Source: Stappia indica (lineage in GTDB: Bacteria > Pseudomonadota > Alphaproteobacteria > Rhizobiales > Stappiaceae). From it: a stretch of 64,000 nucleotides of DNA. Of the stretch, positions 35,629 to 44,029 are shown one piece after another. A model generated the notes under the pieces. That model was not told the origin of the DNA and did no database searches. It was given only the letters and a program-made list of their open reading frames with translations. Position numbers and translations under genes: made by a program. Within the stretch, counting starts at the first letter, position 1; each line of letters starts with the position of its first letter. The DNA lies in NCBI RefSeq assembly GCF_009789575.1, contig NZ_CP046908.1, positions 1,922,001 to 1,986,000 on the forward strand. The letters are read 5' to 3'.

Positions 35629-36105
35629 TCAGCCTCCCAGGATCAGTTCCGCCGGGAACGGCTGAGCGAAGGCGAGATGGAACACGACATAGGCCATGAC
35701 GACAAAGGCGGCCGTTCCCAAGACGACGCGCACGGCATTGCGGTCTCCGCCGAGCACCGCCATCGCGGGGATGAATGCCAGGGAGGCGGTGAGAAAGCCG
35801 ATCTGGCCGGCCAGCGCGATGAAGACGGCAAGCAGGGCAAGGCCGGCAAAGCCCTTGAACAGGGGGGCCTCGTCCGTGAGACGCGTGTCGCGGCCGAGAC
35901 GGATGATGGACATCACCGACAGCACGATCATCGCGCTGCCGACCGCGATGGGGAAATAGGCGCTCGCCCCGGCCTGCCGGGTGCCGTCCCAGGTGACGAC
36001 GGCCCCGACAAGCGCAACGAGGAGAGCCACCGCCAGCCGCTCGAGCGGCCGGACGGTGTTTCCCTGTGCCTGTTCAGGCGTTACTGCCACGGGGACTCGT
36101 CCCAC
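35629..36105 (-). CDS. Tripartite tricarboxylate transporter small permease (TctB family)
   Basis: A 158-residue protein with four hydrophobic helices, the TctB layout, including YFPIAVGSAMIVLSVMSI. There is no ATG. GTG at 36105 or GTG at 36090 can start it, and both overlap or abut the end of the binding-protein gene, so translation is probably coupled. It partners with TctA; the position between tctC-like and tctA-like genes supports the call more than the poorly conserved sequence. Confidence 0.85.
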   Translation of the reverse strand: MGRVPVAVTPEQAQGNTVRPLERLAVALLVALVGAVVTWDGTRQAGASAYFPIAVGSAMIVLSVMSIIRLGRDTRLTDEAPLFKGFAGLALLAVFIALAGQIGFLTASLAFIPAMAVLGGDRNAVRVVLGTAAFVVMAYVVFHLAFAQPFPAELILGG

Positions 36106-37028
36106 ATGGCCTGGTAGTCCTCACCCAGCTTCTGCACATGCTGCTGGAAATCAGCCGACGACTTGTAGGCCACCTCGGTGAAGAGCTCCTTGTTGCGCTC
36201 GATGAACGCCGGGTCGTTGGCCACGGCCGCAATGGCGGCGGCAAGCTTCTCGACGATGGCCGGATCCGTGCCGGCAGGAACGCCGACGCCGCGCTCGGAG
36301 AGCATCTCGACATCGACGCCGAGCGACTTGGCGGTCGGAACGTCAGGCGCCAGCGCGGACGGCTCGGAGCCGAAATGGGCGAGGATCTTCACCTTGCCTT
36401 CCTGGGCGTTGGGCATGGCCTCGCCGAGGTTCAGGGCAGCTGCGGACACGTGACCGCCCATCAGGGCTGTCCGGGCCGCACCGGCGGAGGCGAAGGGAAC
36501 GTGGGTGAACTCCGCGCCGGTCGCCTTGGCGAGGTAGCGCATGGCAAGGTGGTCGTCGGTGCCGACGCCGGTCGTGCCGATGGTCACCGCACCCGGGTTC
36601 TCCTTGGCATAGGCGATCAACTCGTCGAGCGTGTTGAACGGGCTGTTGCCGGGAACCGAGATCGCGGACGGGTCGCGCACCAGGCCCGCCACCGGGATGA
36701 TCTGGTCAGCCTTGAACGCCGCATCCTTGGTGATCGGGATGGTGAGCATCGGCGGCAGGTTCACGATGCCGATCGTGTAGCCGTCCGGCGTGGCGTTGGC
36801 GAGGGCCGCATGGCCCACTTCGCCGGCCGCACCCGGGCGATTCACAATGACCACGGACTGGCCGAGTTGCTTTTCCAGCAGCGGCTGGAGGGTACGTGCG
36901 GTAACATCGGTGCCGCCGCCTGCGCCATAGGCGACGATGAGTTCGAGCGACTTCTCGGGCCATTCGGCGAGAGCCGGGCCAGTGAAGATGGCAATGGCCG
37001 CAGCGGCCGTCATGAGTTTCCTGAGCAC
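36081..37028 (-). CDS. TTT substrate-binding protein (TctC/Bug family)
   Basis: A 315-residue periplasmic binding protein. A short signal peptide (VLRKLMTAAAAIAIFTGPALA) is followed by the Bug-family start WPEKSLELIVAYGAGGGTDVTART, which forms the carboxylate-binding loop, and by VIVNRPGAAGEVG and FTHVPFASAGAARTAL. GTG at 37028 was chosen because a clear GGGAGGA ribosome-binding site lies six bases upstream; an ATG five codons later has none. First gene of the tctCBA-aldehyde dehydrogenase-dehydrogenase operon and divergent from the GntR gene at 37198. Confidence 0.93.
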   Translation of the reverse strand: MLRKLMTAAAAIAIFTGPALAEWPEKSLELIVAYGAGGGTDVTARTLQPLLEKQLGQSVVIVNRPGAAGEVGHAALANATPDGYTIGIVNLPPMLTIPITKDAAFKADQIIPVAGLVRDPSAISVPGNSPFNTLDELIAYAKENPGAVTIGTTGVGTDDHLAMRYLAKATGAEFTHVPFASAGAARTALMGGHVSAAALNLGEAMPNAQEGKVKILAHFGSEPSALAPDVPTAKSLGVDVEMLSERGVGVPAGTDPAIVEKLAAAIAAVANDPAFIERNKELFTEVAYKSSADFQQHVQKLGEDYQAMWDESPWQ

Positions 37029-37172
37029 GATAATCCTCCCGGATCGTTGCGGGCCGGTCTTGTGCGGTCCCGTTGAAAAGTGCCGGCAGACCATACGTCC
37101 GGGCGGACGGCCGGCAAGTGAATTAGGGGCGGCATTTGCGCCGCCGGATCCGGCGATATAAACATCGACGAA

Positions 37173-37184
37173 ATTATCAATAAT
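37173..37184. promoter_or_regulatory. Candidate GntR operator ATTATCAATAAT
   Basis: A short AT-rich palindrome (ATTAT-CA-ATAAT) stands out from G+C-rich surroundings, 14 bases before the GntR start and about 145 bases before tctC. It is well placed to control both divergent transcripts. Confidence 0.4.
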
Positions 37185-37197
37185 CAGGCGCTGCAGT

Positions 37198-37860
37198 ATG
37201 GTCAGACACGGAACGATGACGGAGACGGCGGTTTCGGAGATCGTCTCGGTTCTGGAGCAGGACATCATCTTCGGCAGGTTCCTGCCGAAACAACGGCTCT
37301 ACGAGGACGAGTTCATCGTCCGCTTCTCCACCAAACGCCATATCGTGCGCGCCGCCCTGCACGAGCTGGAGAGAAAGGGCATCGTCGAGCGCCAGCCCAA
37401 TCGCGGCGCGGCGGTGCGCTATTTCTCGCGCGCGGAGGTCGCCGCGCTCTACGAGCTGCGCGTCATCCTGCACGAGGCAGCGGCACGCCGGATCCAGCTG
37501 GCTGCCGACCCGGAGTGGTTTGCCCAGCTGGAGGCCGCACGCGACGCCCACGCCGAGGCGGTCGCCTCGCGCGACCTCGGGCTTGTCTTCCAGACCAATA
37601 CGATTTTCCATCGCAAGCTCTTCGAGGGAACGGGCAATGCCTATCTCTCCGAAGCGATCGAGACCTCCAACGCCAAGACGCACGGCATTCGCTCCCACGG
37701 CCTCGGCATGCCGTCCCTGCTGGAGAAGGCCAGAGCCGAACATTTCGCGATGGTCGAGGCCGTCAGGACCGGCGACCTCGAGGAACTCGCAAGGCTCTGC
37801 ACCAGCCACATGCAGCCCGCCCGCGCCTTCTACGAGGAAAAATACTGCGGCGCCCTGTAG
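37198..37860 (+). CDS. GntR family transcriptional regulator (FCD domain)
   Basis: A 220-residue regulator. The N-terminal winged helix (about 10-75) contains LYEDEFIVRFSTKRHIVRAALHELERKGIVERQPNRGA, and the C-terminal all-helical FCD effector domain has metal-ligand-like His (FHRKL, SHM). It is divergent from the first TTT operon, which it probably represses until the carboxylate inducer binds. ATG 37198 or ATG 37216 could start it; neither has a strong ribosome-binding site. A clear hairpin follows the gene. Confidence 0.9.
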   Translation: MVRHGTMTETAVSEIVSVLEQDIIFGRFLPKQRLYEDEFIVRFSTKRHIVRAALHELERKGIVERQPNRGAAVRYFSRAEVAALYELRVILHEAAARRIQLAADPEWFAQLEAARDAHAEAVASRDLGLVFQTNTIFHRKLFEGTGNAYLSEAIETSNAKTHGIRSHGLGMPSLLEKARAEHFAMVEAVRTGDLEELARLCTSHMQPARAFYEEKYCGAL

Positions 37861-37925
37861 GCGCGGGCTGACGGATCGCCCCTCCCATTTCAACACCTGC
37901 GAACCGGGCTGATCCGGCGCGGCTG

Positions 37926-37953
37926 CCTTCCCGTGACCAAGTCCACGGGAAGG
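37926..37953 (+). terminator. Hairpin after the GntR gene
   Basis: Perfect 10-base arms CCTTCCCGTG / CACGGGAAGG with an 8-base loop, 66 bases past the stop, followed only by TTCG. I see no coding sequence in the rest of the 37861-38213 gap apart from the operator-like site near its end. Confidence 0.5.
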
Positions 37954-38168
37954 TTCGATGTTGCACGCCTGCCCGAGCAGCCGATCCCCAGACGACAAGG
38001 ACATTCAAGCCGTTAGCGTAGCGCTGCGGCACCCGCCCCCCTTTCGAAGACATCCCCATATCGAAATCACGGCGGGCGCGGCGCGCGCCCGGCTCACCTA
38101 CGCTGCGCGCGTCCTCCATGCAAACGCGGCGCGTGCGGCCATGCAAATCAGGTCTTGAAACCCAAAAC

Positions 38169-38188
38169 GTATGATGTGATTATCATAC
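38169..38188. promoter_or_regulatory. Palindrome GTATGAT-N6-ATCATAC before the second TTT operon
   Basis: Perfect 7-base arms separated by six bases, in an AT-rich stretch 25 bases before the start of the binding-protein gene, overlapping where the promoter is expected. A very strong AGGAGGGG ribosome-binding site follows. It is the likely operator of the GntR regulator encoded inside this operon (40688). Confidence 0.5.
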
Positions 38189-38213
38189 AATCTTGTATTA
38201 AGAGGAGGGGATC

Positions 38214-39188
38214 ATGAACCGTCGACATTTCGTGCTGGCCGCAAGCTGCATCGCCGCAACCATCGGGCTGACAGCACCGGGCCTGGCGCAAGGATATCCC
38301 GACCGCCCGGTCACGCTTGTCGTGCCTTTTTCTCCCGGTGGCGGAACGGACCTTCTGGCGCGGCTGGTCTCCAGCAAGCTGGAGACCGCGCTCGGCGCGC
38401 CGGTGGTTGTCGACAATCGCCCCGGCGCCAGCGGCGCCGTCGCCGGCGCTTACGTGAAGACGCAGCCGGCCGACGGCTACACGCTGCTGTTCGGAACATC
38501 CTCGACCAACGCGATCTCGCCGGTCCTGCACGAGGACAAGATGGGCGACATGCTCACCGGCCTCGATCCGGTAAGCCTCATCGCCAACAGCGCGCTCATT
38601 CTCGTCGTTCCCGCCTCTTCGCCGATCACCGATCTCAAGGGCTATGTGGAAGCCTCGAAAGAGCGCCCGCTCACCTATGGCACCTTCGGCGTCGGCTCGA
38701 CGCCGCACCTTCTGGGAACGCTCTTCGCCTCCAAGGCCGGCGCCGACATGATCCACGTGCCCTACAAGGGGTCCGCCCCGGCCGTCGCCGATGTGACCGG
38801 CGGCCATACCGACAGCTCCTTCCTGACGGTGACCGCGCTCACCGCCTCGCTTCAGGACGATGCGATGCGCGGTCTGGCAGTCGCCGCGGCCGGACGCCTG
38901 CCGCAGTTCCCCAACATCCCGACCTTCGCCGAAGAGGGCTATGACAGCCTCGACGACGCCGGCTGGTTCGGGATCTTCGCCCCGGCGGGAGTGCCGGCCG
39001 AGATCCGCGCCCAGGTGTCCAAGGCGGTCCGTTCGGTACTCGACCAGCCGGAAGCCCAGGACGAATTCGCCAAGCTCGGCGTCACGGCGCAGGGCAGCTC
39101 GCCGGAAGAGCTGGAGAAGAAGCGCGACGCCTCCGTGGCGCTGGTGAGGCATATCCTCGCCACCACAGATATCGACATCTCGAAGTAA
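38214..39188 (+). CDS. TTT substrate-binding protein (TctC/Bug family)
   Basis: A 324-residue periplasmic binding protein. Residues 1 to 25 are a signal peptide (MNRRHF, hydrophobic core, GLAQG). Bug-family features follow: YPDRPVTLVVPFSPGGGTDLLAR, VVVDNRPGASGAVAG and MIHVPYKGSAPAVADV. It starts an operon that continues with a DUF1185 protein, a hydrolase, a GntR regulator and the TctB- and TctA-like permeases. Unusually, three non-transport genes separate it from its permeases. The ligand is unknown; family ligands are mostly carboxylates. Confidence 0.94.
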   Translation: MNRRHFVLAASCIAATIGLTAPGLAQGYPDRPVTLVVPFSPGGGTDLLARLVSSKLETALGAPVVVDNRPGASGAVAGAYVKTQPADGYTLLFGTSSTNAISPVLHEDKMGDMLTGLDPVSLIANSALILVVPASSPITDLKGYVEASKERPLTYGTFGVGSTPHLLGTLFASKAGADMIHVPYKGSAPAVADVTGGHTDSSFLTVTALTASLQDDAMRGLAVAAAGRLPQFPNIPTFAEEGYDSLDDAGWFGIFAPAGVPAEIRAQVSKAVRSVLDQPEAQDEFAKLGVTAQGSSPEELEKKRDASVALVRHILATTDIDISK

Positions 39189-39208
39189 ACTGAAAGGTCA
39201 ACGACACG

Positions 39209-39799
39209 ATGCGCCGAGACAACATCGCCGACTACCAGATCCGCCGTTGGTACATCCAGGAACAGGAAGTCCTGACCAACGAGACCTATCAGTCGGACGA
39301 AGGCTCCCCCTTGCGCAAGATCCTGATCGCTGCCGCAATCAGGAACCCCTATGCGGCGCGGTTCAGCGAAGATCTGAGTGAGATCGTCGATGGCAGCGAC
39401 AAGCTGGGAGAGGAGTTTGCCCGGCGCATCCTCGCCGCCCTGGACGGGGCGCAGGCCGAAAGCTACGGCAAGGCCTGCGTCGTCGGCAGCGCCGGCGAAT
39501 ACGAGCACGGCAACGCCTTCATCACCGCCCGGTTCGCGACCCCGATCCGGGCGGTGCTGCCGGGCGCGAAGGAATGGATCCCCTCGACCGGCAAGCGCAG
39601 CGGCCCGGGTGCCCTGATCGACGTCCCGCTCGCCCATGTCGGAGAACTCTATGCCCGCGACTACTACGACACGGTGAGCGCCTATTTCGACGATGCGCCC
39701 AATGCCGACGAGGTGGTGGTGGTTTTCGCCGTCGCGACACGCGGACGTATCCACGCCCGCCTCGGCGGACCTCAGGCCGCACCGCTCGCGGCCGAATAA
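39209..39799 (+). CDS. DUF1185 (AA_synth family) protein
   Basis: A 196-residue protein of the DUF1185 / 'amino acid synthesis' family. Typical segments are IRRWYIQEQEVLTNETY near the N-terminus, AAAIRNPYA, and GKACVVGSAGEYEHGNAFIT. The biochemical role of the family is not established, despite its name. It is found with transporters and hydrolases or monooxygenases in catabolic clusters. Here it lies 20 bases after the binding-protein gene and 17 bases before an alpha/beta hydrolase, so a role in degrading the imported compound is an inference from context. Confidence 0.85.
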   Translation: MRRDNIADYQIRRWYIQEQEVLTNETYQSDEGSPLRKILIAAAIRNPYAARFSEDLSEIVDGSDKLGEEFARRILAALDGAQAESYGKACVVGSAGEYEHGNAFITARFATPIRAVLPGAKEWIPSTGKRSGPGALIDVPLAHVGELYARDYYDTVSAYFDDAPNADEVVVVFAVATRGRIHARLGGPQAAPLAAE

Positions 39800-39816
39800 C
39801 GCACGGAGCCGATACG

Positions 39817-40686
39817 ATGGACCGGGAGCACTCCAATTTCGTTCAGCTCAACGGGCTGCGATTTCACTATCTCACCTGGGGTGATCCCGGCCGTCCGATG
39901 CTGATCTGCCTGCACGGCCTGCGCAGCTATGGCCGAACCTTTGCCGGGCTCGCGGAAACCCTCGCGGATCGCTTCTACGTGGTGGCGCCCGACCAGCGCG
40001 GCCGGGGAGAAACGGACTGGGATCCGGCGAAGAACTACTTTGCCGATCAGTACGCAGCTGACCTTGGCGCCCTCATCGACCATCTGGGGGCCGAGACGAT
40101 CCATGTTCTCGGCCACTCGATGGGCGGCATCAACGCGCTGACCTATGCACGGACCCATGCCGAGCGTTTTGCCTCGCTGATCCTGGAAGACAGCGGGCCG
40201 GAGGCCGATGGCAGTGCCGGGATCGAGCGGATCCTGAAAGAACTGCAAACGACGCCGCTCACTTTCGACACCTTGGACGAAGCCCGCGCCTTCTGGCGCT
40301 CGATCCGGCCCAACGTCACCGACGAGGCGATCGAATCGCGTGTCGCCCACTCGATGAAAAGCGTCGACGACAAGATCGTCTGGCGCCACGACCAGCGCGG
40401 GATCGGGGAGTGCCGGATCAAGCAGGCAAGCATCCGGCCCAATCCGGACCTCTGGCCTGCCCTGTCCAGCCTCGCCTGCCCCGTTCTCGTGCTGCGCGGC
40501 GCGAATTCCGACTATCTCGACCCGGCACGGGTACAGCGGATGTGCGAGACGAACCCGCGTGTGGTGGCCCGGGAGATAGAAAGCGCCGGACACTACGTGC
40601 ACGACGACAATCCGGTAAGCTTCAACCATACGGTCGGCGCGTTTCTCGATCGCGTCATCGGGGAGAGAGGAGCAGGACGGGGATAA
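39817..40686 (+). CDS. Alpha/beta hydrolase
   Basis: A 289-residue hydrolase with a complete triad layout: oxyanion region LICLHGLRSYG, the motif APDQRGRGETDW, nucleophile Ser in LGHSMGG, an acidic residue after VLRGANSDYLDP and His in ESAGHYVHDD. This pattern resembles C-C-bond and enol-lactone hydrolases as well as esterases. ATG at 39817 is used because the longer frame is a shadow of the DUF1185 gene. It probably opens or de-esterifies the TTT substrate. Its stop codon (TAA) is two bases from the GntR start. Confidence 0.92.
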   Translation: MDREHSNFVQLNGLRFHYLTWGDPGRPMLICLHGLRSYGRTFAGLAETLADRFYVVAPDQRGRGETDWDPAKNYFADQYAADLGALIDHLGAETIHVLGHSMGGINALTYARTHAERFASLILEDSGPEADGSAGIERILKELQTTPLTFDTLDEARAFWRSIRPNVTDEAIESRVAHSMKSVDDKIVWRHDQRGIGECRIKQASIRPNPDLWPALSSLACPVLVLRGANSDYLDPARVQRMCETNPRVVAREIESAGHYVHDDNPVSFNHTVGAFLDRVIGERGAGRG

Positions 40687-40687
40687 G

Positions 40688-41374
40688 ATGGATACCAAGG
40701 TCAGCAATCCTGCGCGCGTCCGCGGGGCCAGTGTGCGCGAGCGCGTCACCAATGCCCTTCGCGCCGACATCATCACGGGCGTGTTCGTGCCCGGCCAGCG
40801 GCTGTCCGAGGCCGACCTGTGCTCCCACCTCGACGCTTCGCGCACGCCGGTTCGAGAAGCGCTGCGCCAGCTGGAGGCAGAACGTCTGGTCGAGGTCCGT
40901 CCCAACCGGGGGCCGATCGTGGTGAAGCTCGGCTGGGAGGAGGCCGAACGGATCTACGACGTACGGGAGCTGATCGAACCGGAGGTCGTCCGCCTCTTCG
41001 CTCTGGCCGCAACCCGCGACCAGCTGGAACAGATGGACGAGGCGCTCGCAGAGTTCGAGCGGGCCTCGTCCGAGGGACTCAATCCGGCGCAGCTGATCCT
41101 GGCCACCACCACCTTCTACGAGGTGATGTTCCAGGGCTGCACCAACGACATTCTCGCCGACATCCTGCGCGGCCTTCTTGCGCGGGTGAACCTGCTGCGC
41201 TCGCGCTCCATGTCCCGGCCCGGCCGCCCGAAGGAGAGCCTGAAGGAGATGCGCGACATCCTGTCATGCATCCGTGACGGGGACGTCCCGGGCGCCCAGC
41301 AGGCCGCGATCACGCACATTCGCAACGCCCGCGTCCAGGCCAAGGCCGCAATGCCGGCCCGTTCTGCCCCTTAA
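40688..41374 (+). CDS. GntR family transcriptional regulator (FCD domain)
   Basis: A 228-residue regulator. Residues 15-85 form the winged helix (ADLCSHLDASRTPVREALRQLEAERLVEVRPNRGPIV), followed by an FCD domain with YDVRELIEPEVVRLFA. It lies within the operon it is likely to control, after the hydrolase and before tctB, so it may autoregulate through the palindrome at 38169-38188. The effector is probably the transported carboxylate or its product. Confidence 0.92.
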   Translation: MDTKVSNPARVRGASVRERVTNALRADIITGVFVPGQRLSEADLCSHLDASRTPVREALRQLEAERLVEVRPNRGPIVVKLGWEEAERIYDVRELIEPEVVRLFALAATRDQLEQMDEALAEFERASSEGLNPAQLILATTTFYEVMFQGCTNDILADILRGLLARVNLLRSRSMSRPGRPKESLKEMRDILSCIRDGDVPGAQQAAITHIRNARVQAKAAMPARSAP

Positions 41375-41396
41375 TCCCGCAAGGACACCGAGCCCC

Positions 41397-41837
41397 ATGC
41401 AGCCGAAGCTCAATCGTGACGCCGTGAGCGGTTTCCTGCTCGCCCTGGTCGGAGCCGCCGCCGCCTACCGCGCCCTCGACTACGGCATCGGCAGCGCGGC
41501 GCGGATGGGCTCCGGCTATTTTCCGCTGCTGATCGGCGGAGCACTGGTGTTGCTCGGCGCGGTGATCGGCATCGGCGGCCTGCGCGCGTCGGCGACGCAG
41601 GTGCACATTCCCTGGCGCGAGTTGCTTCTGGTCGCACTGAGCGTTGCGAGCTTCGCGCTGACCATCGGCCGGTTCGGCCTGTTTCCGGCCCTCGGCGTCT
41701 CGGTCCTGCTCGCGTGCCTCGCCGACCGCGACGTCGGGTTGCGGCGAACCATCGGCATTGTCCTCTTCTCCTGCCTGCTCGTCTGGCTCGTCTTCGTGAT
41801 CGGGCTGAATTCCCCTGCGGCTCTGATCAAGGTGTGA
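41397..41837 (+). CDS. TTT small permease (TctB family)
   Basis: A 146-residue, four-helix membrane protein with the TctB-like start RDAVSGFLLALVGAAAAYRALDYGIGSAARMGSGYFPLLIGG. The glycine-rich GSGYFP segment is typical. ATG at 41397 is preferred because the longer frame runs into the GntR gene. Four bases separate it from the TctA gene. It completes the membrane part of the second TTT transporter. Confidence 0.88.
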   Translation: MQPKLNRDAVSGFLLALVGAAAAYRALDYGIGSAARMGSGYFPLLIGGALVLLGAVIGIGGLRASATQVHIPWRELLLVALSVASFALTIGRFGLFPALGVSVLLACLADRDVGLRRTIGIVLFSCLLVWLVFVIGLNSPAALIKV

Positions 41838-41841
41838 TCCG

Positions 41842-43335
41842 ATGGAGTTGTTCACGCTCGGCTTCGCATCGCTGACGCTGACCTCGGTGGTCTATTGCTT
41901 CGCGGGTGTCTTCCTTGGAACGCTGATCGGCGTGCTGCCAGGCGTCGGGGCGCTGTCGGCGATCTCGCTGCTGATGCCGGTCTCCTTCTATCTCGACCCG
42001 ACGACGGCGCTGGTGTTCCTGTCGGGGATCTACTACGGCGCGGAATATGGCGGCTCGACCGCCTCCATCATGCTCAACCTGCCGGGCACCTCGTCGAACG
42101 CCATCACCTGCCTCGACGGCTATCCGATGGCCCAGAACGGAAAGGCCGGCGTGGCGCTCACCGTCACCACCTATGTGTCCTTCTTCGGAGGAACCGTCGG
42201 CATCCTACTGCTGACCTTCCTCTCGCCGATCATCAGCCGGCTGGCCGTGGCCGTCGGCCCTTCCGAATATGCCGCGATCCTACTCCTGAGCATCATCATG
42301 GCGGCCACGATCTCCGACGGCCCGCCGATGAAGGGCATTGCGATGGTGCTTCTCGGCACCTTGCTCGGCACCGTCGGCATCGACGTGAACAGCGGCGACT
42401 ATCGCTTCACCTTCGGCGTTCCCGAGCTCTTCGACGGCGTCAGCCTGGTCGCGCTGGCTCTGGGCACGTTCGGCGTCGGCGAGGTCATCTTCGCGATCCG
42501 CGCCCAGAAGGCCCGCGGCCCGATGCCCAAGGTCACCTTCCGCTCGATGATCCCGAGCCGGTCGGAGTTCCTGAAAACCCTGTTCCCGATGGTGCGCGGC
42601 ACGGGCGTCGGCAGCGTGGTCGGCCCGCTGCCCGGTGCCGGGCCGACGATCGCCTCGCTGATCGGCTATGCGATCGAAAAACGCATAAGCCGAACGCCCC
42701 ACCGGTTCGGCAAGGGCGCGATCGAAGGCATCTCCTCGCCAGAGGCCGCCAACAACGCGGCCGTGCAGACGGCCTTCATTCCGACCCTGTCGCTCGGCAT
42801 TCCCGGCAGCCCCACGATGGCGATCATGCTTGGCGCGCTGATGATCCACGGCATCTCGCCCGGACCCAAGTTCATCTTCGAGCAGCCCGAGATGTTCTGG
42901 GGGCTGATCGCGAGCTTCTGGCTCGGCAACATCATCCTGCTGGGCCTGAACCTGCCGCTGGTCGGCATCTGGCTCTGGCTCCTGCGCATCCCTTATTCGA
43001 TGATGTACCCGGTGATCGTGGCGCTCATCTGCGCCGGCGTCTACACGCTCACCAACAGCGCCTTCGCCGTGTGGCTGGTCCTGGGCTTCGGCTTCGTGGG
43101 CTTCCTGTTGCGGCTCTTCGACTATTCGCCGGCGCCGCTGCTCATCGGCTTCATTCTCGGACCCATGCTTGAAGAGAACCTGCGCCGGGCGCTTCTGATC
43201 CATCGCGGCAGCTACATCGAGATGTTCTCGCGTCCGGCCACCGCGGTGCTGATGCTGCTCACGCTGGCAATCCTGCTCTGGGCGATCCTGAAGCGGAATT
43301 CACCGCCCCAGACGGATGACGGTCACGGCGGCTGA
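41842..43335 (+). CDS. TTT large permease (TctA family)
   Basis: A 497-residue membrane protein with about 12 helices. It has the TctA stretches LIGVLPGVGALSAISLLMPVSFY, GIYYGAEYGGSTASIMLNLPGTSSN and EGISSPEAANNAAVQTAFIPTLSLGIPGSP. It is the last gene of the operon that starts at 38214 and shares only family-level similarity with the TctA protein at 34149, so the two systems are not a recent duplication. The substrate is unknown. Confidence 0.95.
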   Translation: MELFTLGFASLTLTSVVYCFAGVFLGTLIGVLPGVGALSAISLLMPVSFYLDPTTALVFLSGIYYGAEYGGSTASIMLNLPGTSSNAITCLDGYPMAQNGKAGVALTVTTYVSFFGGTVGILLLTFLSPIISRLAVAVGPSEYAAILLLSIIMAATISDGPPMKGIAMVLLGTLLGTVGIDVNSGDYRFTFGVPELFDGVSLVALALGTFGVGEVIFAIRAQKARGPMPKVTFRSMIPSRSEFLKTLFPMVRGTGVGSVVGPLPGAGPTIASLIGYAIEKRISRTPHRFGKGAIEGISSPEAANNAAVQTAFIPTLSLGIPGSPTMAIMLGALMIHGISPGPKFIFEQPEMFWGLIASFWLGNIILLGLNLPLVGIWLWLLRIPYSMMYPVIVALICAGVYTLTNSAFAVWLVLGFGFVGFLLRLFDYSPAPLLIGFILGPMLEENLRRALLIHRGSYIEMFSRPATAVLMLLTLAILLWAILKRNSPPQTDDGHGG

Positions 43336-43440
43336 GGCGAGAGCCGCGATGCGCCATCCTGCCGGCTGCCCCCTCCCCTGCGATGCCCCCCCGGCAATCG
43401 CGCAAGCCAGTCGGGCTTGCAGGACGCTCGTGCGCACGCC

Positions 43441-43914
43441 TCAAGCGGCAGGCTCCGCGACGGAAGAAATATGATCCGAGAGCTTGGTCAGGATCGCCTG
43501 GAATTGCTGCAATTCCTCGCCGCTCAGGCAGGACAGATACGCGCCCTCCCTTTCCACGAAGAGCGGCTCGATTTCCGCGAAGACACGCGCCCCTTCCGCG
43601 GTCGGGTGCAGCGTTACCTGCCGCTTGTCCTGGGTACTGGGAGTCCGCCGGACGAGGCCGCGTTTCTCCAGGCTGATGACGCCCCGGCTGATTGAGTTGC
43701 GCGGCTGTCCCGTCAGCTCCCAGATGTCCTTCGAAATGATGCCTTCCCGGATCATCACGCACAGCAGAACCGTCCACTCCGGACGCGAGAGGCGCCACCG
43801 TTCCTCGACCACCTTTAGGAGCGGCTCGCGGAACATGTTGCCCACATAAGCGAGGCGGAATGCCCAGGGGAAGCTGGCGGTGCTGACGAAATCATTCACG
43901 TTCATGCCTGCCAT
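43441..43914 (-). CDS. MarR family transcriptional regulator
   Basis: A 157-residue winged-helix regulator with the MarR layout: helices, recognition region ISKDIWELTGQPRNSISRGVISLEKRGLVRRTPSTQDKRQVTL with the wing, then a dimerisation helix. It is divergent from the TRAP operon starting at 44030 and most likely represses it, releasing when a small aromatic or carboxylate ligand binds. The ATG at 43914 has AGGA five bases upstream; ATG 43905 is an alternative. The nested palindromes at 43957-43994 are the probable operator. Confidence 0.92.
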   Translation of the reverse strand: MAGMNVNDFVSTASFPWAFRLAYVGNMFREPLLKVVEERWRLSRPEWTVLLCVMIREGIISKDIWELTGQPRNSISRGVISLEKRGLVRRTPSTQDKRQVTLHPTAEGARVFAEIEPLFVEREGAYLSCLSGEELQQFQAILTKLSDHISSVAEPAA

Positions 43915-43956
43915 CGCATCCTGCTTTCCCGCCGCAAGTCAAGACGCAACTATTGC

Positions 43957-43994
43957 CATATGGGACGAATTATGCTCCCATATGGGAATAATTC
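43957..43994. promoter_or_regulatory. Nested palindromes, probable MarR operator
   Basis: CATATGGGA (43957-43965) and TCCCATATG (43976-43984) form perfect 9-base arms. A second pair, GAATTAT (43967-43973) and ATAATTC (43988-43994), interlocks with it. They lie between the divergent marR-like gene (43914) and the TRAP binding-protein gene (44030). MarR proteins usually bind palindromes of this size overlapping the promoter. Confidence 0.6.
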
Positions 43995-44029
43995 TCCGGA
44001 CAATCCGGGAGACAGGGAGGAGGAACCCG

